Positions 48,306-59,339 of a stretch of 64,000 nucleotides of DNA are shown piece by piece. The stretch lies in assembly GCA_035235625.1 (NCBI GenBank), contig CP141144.1:20767014-20831013 (forward strand), written 5' to 3'. The notes under the pieces are model-generated. The model saw only the letters and a list, made by a program, of their open reading frames with translations, ran no database searches and had not been told where the DNA came from. Position 1 is the first letter of the stretch. Every line of letters begins with the position of its first letter. The DNA is from Saururus chinensis. Taxonomy: Eukaryota > Streptophyta > Magnoliopsida > Piperales > Saururaceae. The position numbers were made by a program, and so were the translations under genes.

Positions 48306-50722
48306 ATGGAAGGCGTGCATCTGACAGGCGTTCTCCCCTCGGATTTCCTTCTGTCCCGCAAGGAGGTGGACGGCGGCGACACCGCCCTCGCCGACGTCCG
48401 TGTCGTCACCTCGGCCGGGCTTGTCATTCCTGCCCATTCCTTCGTCTTGGTGGGTTCTTGTTTGTCTTTTCGACAACATCCATCACAAATAAATATACTT
48501 GTGAAAAAACAATCAAGTTTCACTTATTCAGCGCATGTTGAAAAAAGTTGTCCAACTCGCCGAGTGTTTATTCTGAAATTTGTGTTTTTCGTATGTGCGG
48601 TGGAATAATGAAGGGATCGGCGTCGCCGGTGCTGGAGAGGATGCTGGATCGTCGGCGGAAGAAGGGGAGTCTGGTGAAGACGGTGCCGATTCTTGGCGTT
48701 CCCGGCGAGGCTGTCGCCGCCTTTGTTCGTTTCCTCTACTCCTCCCAGTGAGTTCCTCTTCCATTCTTTCCTTTATTTTTACTATAAGAAAAAAAAATTT
48801 AAAAAAAATTCGAAAGAACCAAATACACTAGTTTTGAAGGGCCTTTACGCTGAATCACAAAATCAGTGATTAATATTTGCTTCTAGAAAAGAAAAATATC
48901 TAATGCATTTGAAATTACGAGGCTACCCCTTTTGAATATGTGACTTGTGATTAATTTCTTTGTAGCATTTTGGACCACACACCTCGCCGTTTGACAGCAT
49001 GATTCCTCGTGGGCTTAGCACTCTTTGTCCGTTGTTTCTTATAAAAATCTCATGCACATGAAATGACTAGATTCCACCCCCCCTAATTTTTTAAATTCAA
49101 CGATGCCGATTCTACGCATTTTTACTGAAGATACATTTTTGTACGCTTTTATCGTTGGGATTCGAACAAATAAAGGGGCGGTGGAATGATCTTCTGCTGA
49201 CCGCCCACCACCGAAAGAATGATGGCCCAACTTCCCACCTTGTCGGAGTTCTTCCTCGAATTTTACTCTCAGTTCTAACATTAGCCGCCCATTAGTACCA
49301 TAATTAGGATTAGTCAACATTAATGGGCGAAATTCGACGGCAGCCGCCCCTTCCCGTTGAATTGGTGATCCAACCGCAAGAGAAGAGAAAGATAAAGATA
49401 AATTTTTGTATGATTTCTTGGGTTGTCAAACAGAGCAAATAAAATTTATAATTTATTCAAAATAATTAATAAGCAGAGTCGATATGTTAAATATGAGCTG
49501 CACATGCCTTTGTGTATCCTTTAATATAAAAATGCAACTTGAGTTAAGAATGTCCTCTAATGAAAGATCAAAGATGGTGCAGATGTTCGGAGGAGGAGAT
49601 GGGCAAGTACGGGATGCACCTGCTGGTGCTCTCGCATGTGTTCCGCGTGCCCGGAATGAAGCGGGCTTGCGAGAGGGGCCTGGCCGGCGGGCTGACGGTC
49701 AACAATGTTGTGGACGTGCTGCAGCTGGCGGGGCAGTGCGACGCCGCCTGGCTGGCCGTGCGGTGCATGAAGGTGGTGGCCAAGGAGTGGAAGGCCGTGG
49801 AGCAGAGCGAGGGTTGGAAGTTCGTCCAGACCCACGATCCATGGCTGGAGCTGCAGGTCCTCCAGTTCCTCGACGAGTCCGAATCGGTATCGAACCTGCC
49901 CTTGCCTGTTCTTCCTTCAATCAAATCACTTCTTTCTGTGGCTTAGTGATAATTGGGTCTTAGTGATTTACTTAGTTATTCGATTGTTAATGTTAGTGAT
50001 TTCATCTGTGTATCTTAATCACGCTGTTCTCGTCCTGTTGAAAATTGGTGAAACAGAGGCAGAAGAGGAGGATCAGAAACAGAAGAGACGAAAAGCTGTA
50101 CTTGCAGCTCAGCGAGGCGATGGAATGCTTGGAACACATTTGCACCGACGGGTGCGTCGCCATTGGTCCCCACGATAAAGAGCCTGATAAGATCAGGGTC
50201 CCATGCAAGTACTACTCCACCTGCAAGAGCCTACAGCTCCTGATTCGGCACTTCGCCACCTGCATGAAGCGGGTCCCCGGAGGGTGCTCTCATTGCAAGA
50301 GAATGTGGCAGCTGCTGAGGCTCCACTCTTCCATCTGTGACCAGCCAGGCCCTTGCAAGGTTCCTCTTTGCCGGTATGGAAATTTAGCATATACCTCTGG
50401 CCGATTACCCCAAGGATTCCTTCACATTCAGCTTAAATTTAATGGATTCCACCTATGATTTTGCTCATGATGTAACTGTAGAAGCACTGAGGTCCTGACT
50501 TCTCAAGTTGTCCACATTTACAGGCAGTTTAAGATGAAGACGGTGGCAGATGAGAAGACAAAGGAGGACGAGAGATGGAGACTGCTAGTGAGGAAGGTGG
50601 TTTCCGCCAAGGCCGTGTCTTGTCTCTCCAAGAGGAAAAGGGAGGAGGAACTTGACAGGGCGCCGTGGGTGGGCAGCGGAAATAGGACACAAATGATGTA
50701 CCAGAGTGTTCGTTGCTACTGA
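48306..50722 (+). CDS. BTB/POZ and TAZ zinc-finger scaffold protein (BT family), 5 exons, 365 aa
   Basis: Proposed exons: 48306-48449, 48614-48747, 49583-49886, 50057-50373, 50524-50722, all with GT-AG introns; joined frame 1098 nt, the usual length of Arabidopsis BT1/BT2. Start MEGVHLTGVLPSDFL. BTB domain about residues 27-150: ADVRVV, IPAHSFVL joined to GSASPVLERML, VPGEAVAAFVRFLYSSQ joined to CSEEEMGKYGMHLL, LSHVFRVPGMKRACE. Residues 155-175 (NNVVDVLQLAGQCDAAWL) follow as in BT proteins. A basic RQKRRIRNRR (195-204) may be a nuclear signal. TAZ finger about 218-300 with HxxxC pairs (HFATC, HSSIC) and CSHC. C-terminus (after 300) carries the calmodulin-binding-type basic region WRLLVRKVVSAKAVSCLSKRKR. 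Known role of the family: CUL3 adaptors/transcriptional scaffolds binding bromodomain proteins, in gametophyte development and sugar, nitrate and hormone responses. High-GC exons stand out from AT-rich surroundings. Which BT paralogue it is cannot be told here. Confidence 0.95.
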
Positions 50723-50880
50723 ACAGAAGGCCATAGGTGACCAGTGTGCTATAGCTTTGTCTCTGTTTTTTCTTCAACGGTGTAAATGAGCAAGGAGTCT
50801 TCTTATTTCTACGAAGATGTAAATGATAATGTAAATGTGAATGCGGTGGCTGTCTAGCTAATAATACTTAGATGTCTCTT
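50723..50880 (+). other. Likely 3' UTR of the BTB-TAZ gene
   Basis: T-rich then AT-rich sequence after the TGA at 50720-50722. Candidate poly(A) signals are AATGATAATG near 50821 and AATAATA near 50860. No cDNA to confirm the end. Confidence 0.45.
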
Positions 50881-50899
50881 TCTTGCAAACCTCTGTCCA

Positions 50900-51120
50900 T
50901 ACATATCTACTAGTTACCCAGGAAATAATCTGCAAGTTGGGACATTATTTTCCTTTTGCTAAGAAAAGTTGGGACATGCTTGCCACTCGTTATAGACGCA
51001 AAATGGATGGGTGCCATGAATGGTATCATGTAAGAAAACAAGATCAACCTAGTTGTATGCATGAGGTATGCCTTTCTTCTGTTTTATTTATTGCATGTGT
51101 TTTTCTCTTAGTTGTAGCGT
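50900..51120 (+). pseudogene. Possible copia gag scrap
   Basis: The frame reads FAKKSWDMLATRYRRKMDGCHEWYH, which recalls the 'AKE-WD-L-.RY' motif of copia gag (UBN2). Only about 40 residues; no knuckle or neighbouring pol. It may also be chance. Weak call. Confidence 0.25.
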
Positions 51121-51263
51121 GAAGTTTGGAATGGATAAGAATGAATTGTAGGGTGCCTGACTAGGTCTCAGACACATCATGAACCAGAGGTTGATTGGAT
51201 TGTAGTATAGGTAGGGATTTCTTCTTGTTCTTCTTCTGGGACCCTATAGCATCGGATTTTGTT

Positions 51264-51420
51264 CAACAAAACATTTTTGTAGTCCTGATGAGGACGTTTA
51301 CCAAAAAAATACGATGCACGATTCGCCACTTGCAAATGTTAACATTTGTTTAGACCTGATGAGGACGTTTACGAAGAAAAAAAAACGATGTACGATTCGC
51401 CACTTGCAAATCTGGTAAGA
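51264..51420. repeat. 72-bp tandem duplication downstream of the BTB-TAZ gene
   Basis: CCTGATGAGGACGTTTAC begins at 51283 and 51355; CGATTCGCCACTTGCAAAT ends both copies. A GCAAGTGGCGAT at 51443 is the inverted form of the shared TCGCCACTTGC. No known element or RNA assigned. Confidence 0.85.
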
Positions 51421-52405
51421 TAAGTTCTCGTCTTGGAAGTCAGCAAGTGGCGATCAACTTTAATATCAGCGAATACGGGCTACAAGTTTGGACGTCGGGG
51501 AAGATGAGATCGAGTTTAGTTATCTATGTGAAACAGATACGTCACCTTTGGAACAAATGAACGCCCATTTTTCAAGATTGAAATGAATTATCACTGCTTA
51601 TTGGAAGAATTGTACGTAATAGCAATTCACGGCGAAAAGAACTTTGTTTTACTAACTAAATATAGAACTTATGTGAAAGATCTGTACTAAGTATATGTAA
51701 ATATTATTTTATATATATTATGAAAAGATGCAAGTCCCAAGGAAACATCGACATATGTACATACAACAAAATGACATTGAGAAGACCATCTAAATAAAAT
51801 CCTTTGATTCATTAAGGGTTCATTTTAATTTAAATCTAGAAGGATAAAAAAGATATTTAATTTTCAAGGAATGTAACCCAAAAAAAATATTTCTCTTTTA
51901 CCAAACCTACCTCAGCTGACCGCTTAACACTAACTGAGACGGATGGCCTGCGGCGGTAGTGCATGCATACAGGTTAGCCCATTTAGGTTCATGGGTCTAA
52001 CATATATCTCCTCTACAAAAGTGGAATGGTCTAAGGGCCTATCACTAAAGGCCAAACTTGAGTCTTATGTATTTACCCTAGGAAAATTTTCTTTCTTAGG
52101 TGGGACTATTTTATATGTCAATCCCTTACAATACCCAAATTTTATTCACTCACTCATAGTTTTAGGTTCAAATAGGTTTAACCCACTTAGCCCATCATAT
52201 ATCATGAAGGCATTAAGCCATGTTATCTAACAATTCCCCACATAAAAGAAATTTAGGTGGCAACAATGCAAGTAAAAATAAAGACACTAGAGAGTAATTG
52301 GTTAACTAATAAGTGAACATGATATCTTGAACTGCTCGGCTATTAGTGTAAACCAAGACAATAATCCTCAACAACATTTTTACCCTTAACTGTCCTCATA
52401 TTCAT
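51421..52405. other. Intergenic; no gene recognised
   Basis: AT-rich; the 51943-52230 ORF has no motif. Sequence near 52240-52400 may be the decayed upstream part of copia-4, whose protease starts at 52406. Confidence 0.4.
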
Positions 52406-52601
52406 GAGTGGTGGGCAGACATAAGGGCCACATGCCATATGTGCTCCAATAAGAAGATGTTCATATCCATCACTACAGTTAATAATGGAGAGCAACTGTT
52501 TATGCATGGACAATTTTGCTACTTCTAAAGTTGAAGGCAAAGACAAGGTCCTATTAAAAATGACTTCCGTCAAGAATCTCACATTCAATAAAGTGTTGCA
52601 T
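52406..52601 (+). pseudogene. copia-4 protease fragment (left of gypsy insertion)
   Basis: The frame reads EWWADIRATCHMCSNKKMF, then NNGEQLF, a one-base frameshift, then MDNFATSKVEGKDKVLLKMTSVKNLTFNKVLH. This is the plant copia aspartic protease segment; the catalytic D-S/T-G-A has become DIRA. The sentence stops mid-motif (VLH-VP-I) at 52601, exactly where a gypsy LTR begins, and resumes at 61244. Confidence 0.88.
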
Positions 52602-54242
52602 TGTGATGGTCGCCATTTTAAAAATGATATAATAAATATCATAATTCCATCCAATAGGTGTAAATGGTACTTATGTGAACAAATGTTACGATCGTCGTTG
52701 CAGATTACATCCAAGAACATAAACATAACATCATATTTAATATAAAATATGTTAGAGTAATTGCACAACCAAAACATTATATACATCAAGGTCACGGAGC
52801 ATAATAAAATTTATTTTACATGCCAAAGATCATTGCACGTAGAGCTGATAGTTATACAAAAATTGAGGAATATCCTGCCTTTACATATTAGTCAAAAAAT
52901 AATTGCAAACATATCTAGAGCAATAACCAGATAAATTAGGTAGAAAGCTCTTCCCCTTTTACCTCTGCTCTTGTTCTACTTTTTGCAGAATCTAAGGGTG
53001 GGTGAGTATTTTTATACTCAGTAGATCGTATTAATATCTAAAGTAATACGAAGCATAAAATTAATTAAACAATCAAAATCTTTATCTTTGCCTCAAAACA
53101 ATTATTTCATAAAACAATTCAGAAACAGAATCATAAAACCTCAGTTTGTCTGATGACGATAATCAAGAAGTAGTGATACCGAATGACGTTTCCGCTAGCA
53201 CTCTTGGGGCATCGAGAGACTTAGAAGGATATGAGTTTTCCCATGATGCTCTACACCCATGCGTGTGTCATACCGGCATATGCAAAATATTTCACATATA
53301 TAATATTTTTCATAGAATAAAACAAATAAGCATAATTGAACAAGAACAGTTTAGAAAAAAATTAATTGTACGAGCAGAGCATGGGTTTAGAGTTCAAGAC
53401 TCCCTTCCTTGAACTTGAATAAAATTTTGTGATTAAAAAAGGCTTTAAACAAAAAAACTAATCCCACAACTGCATCCAGAACACTTGATTTAGCTGGAAA
53501 TAGCTTTTGAACGGTTTAATTCGGAGTTAAAATGAATTAGAATGGAAGAAAAGAAGTTTGAGTGGTAGAAGTGAAAAGATTGACTGGGGTAAGAGATTTG
53601 GGTTTGGAATTTATAGTTGTACCCGTGAAACATGTAAACCGGAACATGCGACATGTGTTGTACATGCGTCACGTGTGGTGAAACTGTGTGACATGGTTTC
53701 GCCGTGCAGACTGCACAACAATTGCACGGACATTCTGCGAGATGCGGGGCTGCCATGCAGGCCAGTGCATCAATCGGCATTTGGCACATGTTCGTGTCAT
53801 CATGCGGACATGGTGCGCTGCTTTGCTGATGCGCAGCTAACGCAATCTTTGTGTCAGCCTGCATCAGCCCCCCATAAAAAATATTTGTTTATTTTTTTCA
53901 AAGTCCAAAACTTTAAATGATGATATCTTTTCAACCACAAGTCCAAATTGTGAGATCTTAGTACCAATAGACTTGTATCGACGAGTCCTTTAAAAAAACA
54001 CCACTCATGGGTACTTTATCCAATACTTTTTCAGTGGACCCCTCCTATGAGATAAGCTTCTCAATGCCATAAATTATGGCTCATATGCCTAATTCAAGTG
54101 GTTCGAAGTCCGTTACGCTAGTCTTTTAGAGCTCTACGACAAACCTTTTAAAAACTTTATCTAAAATAATATTTTACTAATAAAATTTACTAAAAATTCT
54201 ATTATTAATTTTAAAAACTTACCAAAACATCAGGTTTGTACA
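52602..54242 (-). mobile_element. Gypsy element (minus strand), 3' LTR, about 1.64 kb
   Basis: On minus it starts TGTACAAACCTGATG (54242) and ends CGACCATCACA (52602). Collinear with 59567-61238 (for example both have TGAGTATTTTTATACTCA, CACCCATGCGTGTG and ATGATGCTC). Preceded on the minus strand by AAGGGGGTAGATTG, a clear PPT. ORFs inside (52485-52745, 53146-53412, 53490-53920) are LTR sequence. Confidence 0.88.
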
Positions 54243-54269
54243 ATCTACCCCCTTAAGAAAATTTTGTCC

Positions 54270-56158
54270 TCAAAATTGAACTAGTCAATCTTCAAAATTT
54301 TTTGAATATTTCTTTAATATTTCACTTTCTAACTCCCACATCGCTTCCTCAGAAGAATGATGCTTCCATAACACTTTTACCAACAAAATTCTTTTTGTTT
54401 GAAGGATATGTTCTTTGCGATCCAAAATTTTGATTGGTTTCTCTTCAAAAGTTAAATCAGGTTCTAGGGTGACCGTTGTCTAATCAAAAACATGAGAAGG
54501 GTCTTGCACATACTTTCGGCGCATAGATACATGAAATACATTATGAACATTGTCAAGCTAAGGGGGCAAAGCTAATCAATAAGCCACTGGCACCACCTTG
54601 TCCAAAATTTCATATGGCCCTACAACATGGGGACTTAGCTTCCCTTTAACATAACATGATCACCTACACAGAAATCAAGATCTTTCCTTCTTTGATTAGG
54701 ATAGCTCTTTTGATGACTTTGAGCTGTCATTAATCCATTATCGGCACATTATTGCAAGAATTCTGACTTTACCAATTTTCTCACCCCCACTTTGCTCCAA
54801 CAAGTTGGTGATTGACAAGGTCAATCATAAAGAGATTCATAAGGTATCATGCCTATACTGGTATGATAACTATTATTATAGGTGAATTCAATCAACAACA
54901 AGTGCTCATCCTAATTATCCCTTCAATCTATAGCACAAGCTCATAGCATATCTTCTAATGTATGAATAATTCTTTTAGACTGACCATCTGTTTGTGGGAG
55001 GAAGGTTGTACTGAATCTTAGATTAGTACCTAACTATTCTTGAAGTCTTTGGAAAAAGTGTGAAGTAAATCAACTATCCCAATATGAAATGATTGATAAT
55101 GGTACCCCATGTCAACTCACAATTTCCTTTACATACATCTTGCCAAGGCATTTAACAATTGTGTCTTCTTTAGGGGTAGAAAATGTGCACTTTTAATAAG
55201 TTGATCCACTATTGTCCAAATAGATTCATGACCCAAAGAAGTCCTAGGTCAGCCTGAAACAAAATCCATTAAGATGTGCTCCCACTTCCATTCCGGAATT
55301 TTAATAGGATGGAGAGTAGTAGATGGTTTTTGATGTTGAACTTTAACTTGCTGACAAGTTAAACACCTAGAGACAAATTCTCCTATGTCCCTTTTCATCC
55401 CATTCCAACAAAAATTCCTTTTCAAGTCTTGGTATATCTTTGTTCCTCCTAGGTGGATGGTGTAATGTGCTTCATATAACAAATCTTGTTTTAGTTCCGG
55501 CACTACCGAAACCACCAATCTTCTTCTTGTCATTAGAGCCTTTACTGAAGTCAAACTTTTCTAATAAACTTTGTACTTCAACATCCTCTTTTTGAGCCTC
55601 CAGAATACACTCAACCAACTATGATTTCACCTCTAGGTTAGCCACAAAAGCCTTTTTGTTTTCCAACTGCAACTTAGGTTGTATACCTATTACTCATTCC
55701 ATCAATCTCCATTTCTTTTACTAGCATTTGAGCCACTTTTGCAGTGGCCTTTTGACTCAAGGCATCGACCACTACATTTGCTTTCCCTGAGTGGTATTGA
55801 ATGAAAAAATTATAATAATTAAGGTAGTCAATCAACCGTCATTGCCTCAAGTTAAGATCACATTGAGAGAAAATGTACTTTAGACTCTAGTGATCTGTAA
55901 AGATCTCAAATTTCTCTCTATATAAGTAGTGTCTTCAAATTTTTAAGGTAAAAACTATTGTTGCCAATTCAAGGTCATGAGTAGGGTAATTAGCTTCATG
56001 CTTCTTCAATTGTCTTGAAGCATATGGTATTACCTTCTCGTTATGCAACAAAATGTGTCCATGTACGACAAATCCTCCACTACCATATGGTAATGATAAG
56101 ATTGAAATGGTAGTTAACTTTCATTTTAACTCTTGAAATGCATTCTCACATTACTTAT
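54270..56158 (-). pseudogene. Gypsy pol: RNase H, integrase and C-terminal tail
   Basis: Reading right to left: RNase H at about 55680-56158 ([53 protein letters not shown], FTDHxSLKYIF, LRQxRLIDYLNYY); integrase zinc finger 55249-55554 (EAHYTIHLGGTKIY...CLTCQQVK, HHCC intact); integrase core 54790-55250 (KEIVSxHGVPLSIIS, FTTFLPQTDGQSKR, EFTYNNSYHTSIGMIPYE) with SDRD altered to SYWD at a catalytic Asp; tail LPPLLDNVHNVFHVSMRRKYV, ILDRKEHILQTKRILLVKVLWKHHSSEEAMWE (54310-54560), typical of chromovirus-like gypsy ends. Many stops. The solo LTR at 56159 cuts it from the RT. Confidence 0.9.
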
Positions 56159-57703
56159 TGTAATAACCCTAATTTTTTGACATGATATTTTTATAAAGTT
56201 TATTCTTTTATAATTTCCTAAGTTTCAGTTAAAGCTCGCAGACACGAGTATAACAAGTCAAAAAAAGCGTAAATCAGAGGTCAAGAATGGAAGTTACGAC
56301 CTCAGGAAGTGTATTTTACTGGCAAGACCCATTTTTATAGTATGGGTAAAGCAGCTCATAAGTAGCCTAGTCACGTAGGGCTTATCAATATGAGCTCAAT
56401 GGTACCAAGAACGCGTCAAACTGAATTTGGGATAGAAAGTTATGCGTGTTTAAAAGTTAAGGTAAAAAAAAAAGAAACGGCTTGGCGTGTCACGTGTGTG
56501 CCGCCAATTTTGGTGGTGCTCATCGATTTCAGTGGTGGCGCTGCCATTTCCGGCAGTGCACCACCCTCCCCTTTGCCTATAAATATTTACTTCTGGCCAT
56601 TTCATTTCACCCAAGCCCAGTTCTTACCCCCTTCATTGTTTTCACTATTTCTAACCCGTTTTAAGCCCAATTTACCTGATCCAAAACCCATTTCCTACTA
56701 AATTGAGGGTGCTCTACGCACCGGAAGGGTTATTTTCTTGATGCGGCCTCTCTAAAAGCTAAAAAACCCTACCCCATTCCTAATCCTCCCCTTTATTCTT
56801 TTTACTATTTTTAAACCGTTTCAAACCCTTTTTACTCTGATCAAAAGCCCAACCCCGCTAAATCGTGTGTGTTCTACGAGTTGGGACATTTAAATTGCTT
56901 AATTTCCCACTCAAAGGATAATAACTTAAGGTGGGACTCTCTTTATTCTACGTGGGGATTTCTTTATATTCTACACGTGTTATAGGTAGGTTGCTTTAAA
57001 TTCTAATCGTATGCCGAGATTTTGACTCGCCAAGGTTCTGCTAAAGGTTTTCTTCTACTTTTCTGAAAAGAAGCTCTATATTTAAAAGTTTCTCCTCTTT
57101 TTGAAAATTTCTCTGAGTTTTGGATAATTGTATCATCTGGATAGTTCTTGGTTTCTCAAAACTAAGGATTATTATGATGAATATGGATACCGCCAAATTT
57201 GGCTTTGGCGTGCACATGACTGAGATATAATGGGAAAATTCTTTTCCTTCTGTCTCCCATTACCCCATGTGTGCGGGTGTAAGTCGTTTGGTATCGTGAC
57301 ATTCTGTGATTGTGTTTTTGGACTTTTATTACTTTCTGAATGTTTTACAAGAAATATGGCACAATATTTTGTTACGTGCACAAATCATATTTTTAGAACT
57401 TAACCTATTGAGTATGAATTTACTCACCCACCCTCAGATTCTACAAGTGTATGACTTAAATATGATGGAGTCGATGAAGTGCTTTCTTAAATTACAGCTT
57501 CTATACTCCTTTTGTACTTTATGTAATGTTGTATTGACTGATGTATAAAGGAATGTTATGCCCAATTTTGGATATCTTTGTATAATACAAAGTGTATTGT
57601 AATTACTCTTTTGGTACACGGTGATCTTTGGCATTAGGAATTAAATTTTGTGATGTTTTAAAAAAAAAAAATATTTTATTTAAAAAATACGAGGGGTGTT
57701 ACA
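56159..57703 (+). mobile_element. Gypsy-type solo LTR, 1545 bp, TSD CTTAT
   Basis: Starts TGTAATAACCC and ends CGAGGGGTGTTACA. Perfect CTTAT on both sides (56154-56158 and 57704-57708). TATA box GCCTATAAATATT near 56574; conserved hairpin at 57419-57436. No pol inside. It sits between KFIWDK (57720 side) and CENAFQELK (56150 side) of the minus-strand gypsy pol. Confidence 0.92.
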
Positions 57704-58015
57704 CTTATCCCATATAAACTTTACCCCTTTTCTCGTTAGTTTTGTTAAGGGTAATGCTATACTTGAAAATCCTTCGATGAACCTTCAGTAATAACCAGCA
57801 AGCCCCATAAAACTTTTTATTTTTGTGCTTATCTTGGGCCTTTCCCACCTTATTATTGCCTTGATCCTAGTTGGGTTCACTGACACTCCATTTTTAGAAA
57901 TAATATGTCCTAGAAAGAAAAATTGTTGTAACCATAATTCACATTTACTCAGCCTAGCGTAGAGTCAATGATCTCTTAGGGTTTAAAGAACTATCTGTAT
58001 TAGATTCCTAGTGGG
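57704..58015 (-). pseudogene. Gypsy RT C-terminal part
   Basis: Minus-strand frame: LYARLSKCELWLQQFFFLGHIISKNGVSVNPTRI, KAIIRWERPK and SFMGLAGYY.RFIEGFSSIALPLTKLTRKGVKFIWDK. This is the thumb/connection end of a gypsy RT (LGHxIS..G, FLGLxGYYRRF, LTxLTRK). The catalytic palm (YxDD) is missing: just upstream the sequence changes to gag. Confidence 0.9.
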
Positions 58016-59209
58016 TGAAATCGGTTACATTTGAAACATTTCTCCACTTTTTTCTCCCCTTAAGACTAGGTTGGCGGTCTAGAGGTCCTCTGAAATTTTT
58101 GGTTTATATTCTGGTTAGGGAATGTAACTTTCCTTTCTTGTCTTCAGTTTTAGAACTGTTGCTTTGCCTATAGTCATTTCTTTCTGCCAAAAACTCATGA
58201 TATTCTTGCTTCAACAAAGAGGCAAATTCCACCGCTCTAGCAAGAGTATAGGTTGAAATCCTACTATTCTTCTGCGAAGTCAATTATTCAAACCTCTAAC
58301 AAAATTTTGAGCTTTCTTTAACTCTGTAGGGCAAACTTCAGGAGCAAAGCGTTGTAGTTATATAAACTTATTTTTATACTGAAATATTGTTATGTTTCCT
58401 TGCTAAAGGTCTAGGAATTCTTTTTCTTTCTTTTCCTGAGTATGAGGGAAATATTTATTATATAAGACTTCTTTGAACTCTTACCACTTGATATTTTCTT
58501 TATCAGAGAAGTTTTTCTTTTTTTGCCGATGGCCACCAAAAGGTTGCCTCTCCTGTCATTGCAAAAGTGGCTACATCTACTTTCCTATATTTGGAACTTT
58601 CATTGCCTTAAATGTTCTCTCAACCTCGAATGCCCATTTCTCGACTGCTTCTTGTCCATCCCCTCTTGAGAATTCTAGACCAATTTTCTTAAATCACTCA
58701 AGCAAATTGTCTTTTTCACTATGATTGTTTTCAGCTACATCCACATAGTTGCTTAAACGATTAGGGCTAGGCTAAAATCTCTGAGTCTATAGATGTTGGG
58801 TCATTCTTTGAATCATTAGATTGAGGAAATTATCTCTCTAGTTTTCTGGTGCCCTTACACCCTAAGCAATGACATTTTCAGCTTGGCCGGGATCATCAGA
58901 GAATTGTACTTCTCAAGGGGGTCCTCTTTGTACAGATCCTCCTCGAGTGGGTCCTCCTCAAATTATTCTTCTTTGTGTGGGTCTTCTTCGTACGAATCTT
59001 TAGTATATATATCAATCAAGGTTAGTGAGTCTAAAATGTTTATTACTTCTTATACATTGTCACTTTGGGATAATGCGACATTTAGTTTAGGTCCATTCGA
59101 ATCTCCTAAGGTTTCTACTGCAAAAGTTTCCTTTGAAGTTGTTCCACTTCTTTGTTCTTCCTTTGACAACAAGGACATTTTTTTCGTCGCATTGATACAA
59201 AGAGCTTGA
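58016..59209 (-). pseudogene. Gypsy gag (retrotrans_gag type)
   Basis: On minus: KKMSLLSKEEQRSGTTSKE near the start, an acidic EEDPHKEE/EEDPLEEDLYKEDPLEK repeat (58900-58990), then LEFSRGDGQEAVEKWAFEVERTFKAMK, VDVATFAMTGEATFWWPSAKK (58530-58590), FPSYSGKEREKEFLDL.QGNITIFQYKNKFI.LQRFAPE, KKAQNFVRGLNN.LRRRI. These are ordered motifs of the retrotransposon gag domain. Zinc knuckle, protease and most RT are absent: gag runs into RT C-terminus around 58015, a large deletion. Confidence 0.88.
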
Positions 59210-59339
59210 GATAAGTGTCATTTTTTACTTTCCCATTAACTATCTTAAAATTTTCAAAAAATACATAGCATTAATAAAGTCATTGAAATTAAATATTCAT
59301 TATTTGTGTGACTAATCATAACAATTGCTCTACCACAAT

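Noticed and set aside
49150-49180. Sequence like a tRNA T-arm (GTTCGAATCCCAAC on minus)
   Set aside because: It lies in intron 2 of the BTB-TAZ gene, and no acceptor, D-arm or anticodon arm can be built around it.
51283-51420. CTGATGAGGACG twice, resembling a hammerhead ribozyme core (CUGAUGA...GAA)
   Set aside because: Copy 1 has no GAA after stem II; in copy 2 the stretch between CUGAUGA and GAA does not form a stable stem II, and no stem III/cleavage site follows. Better read as a plain tandem duplication.
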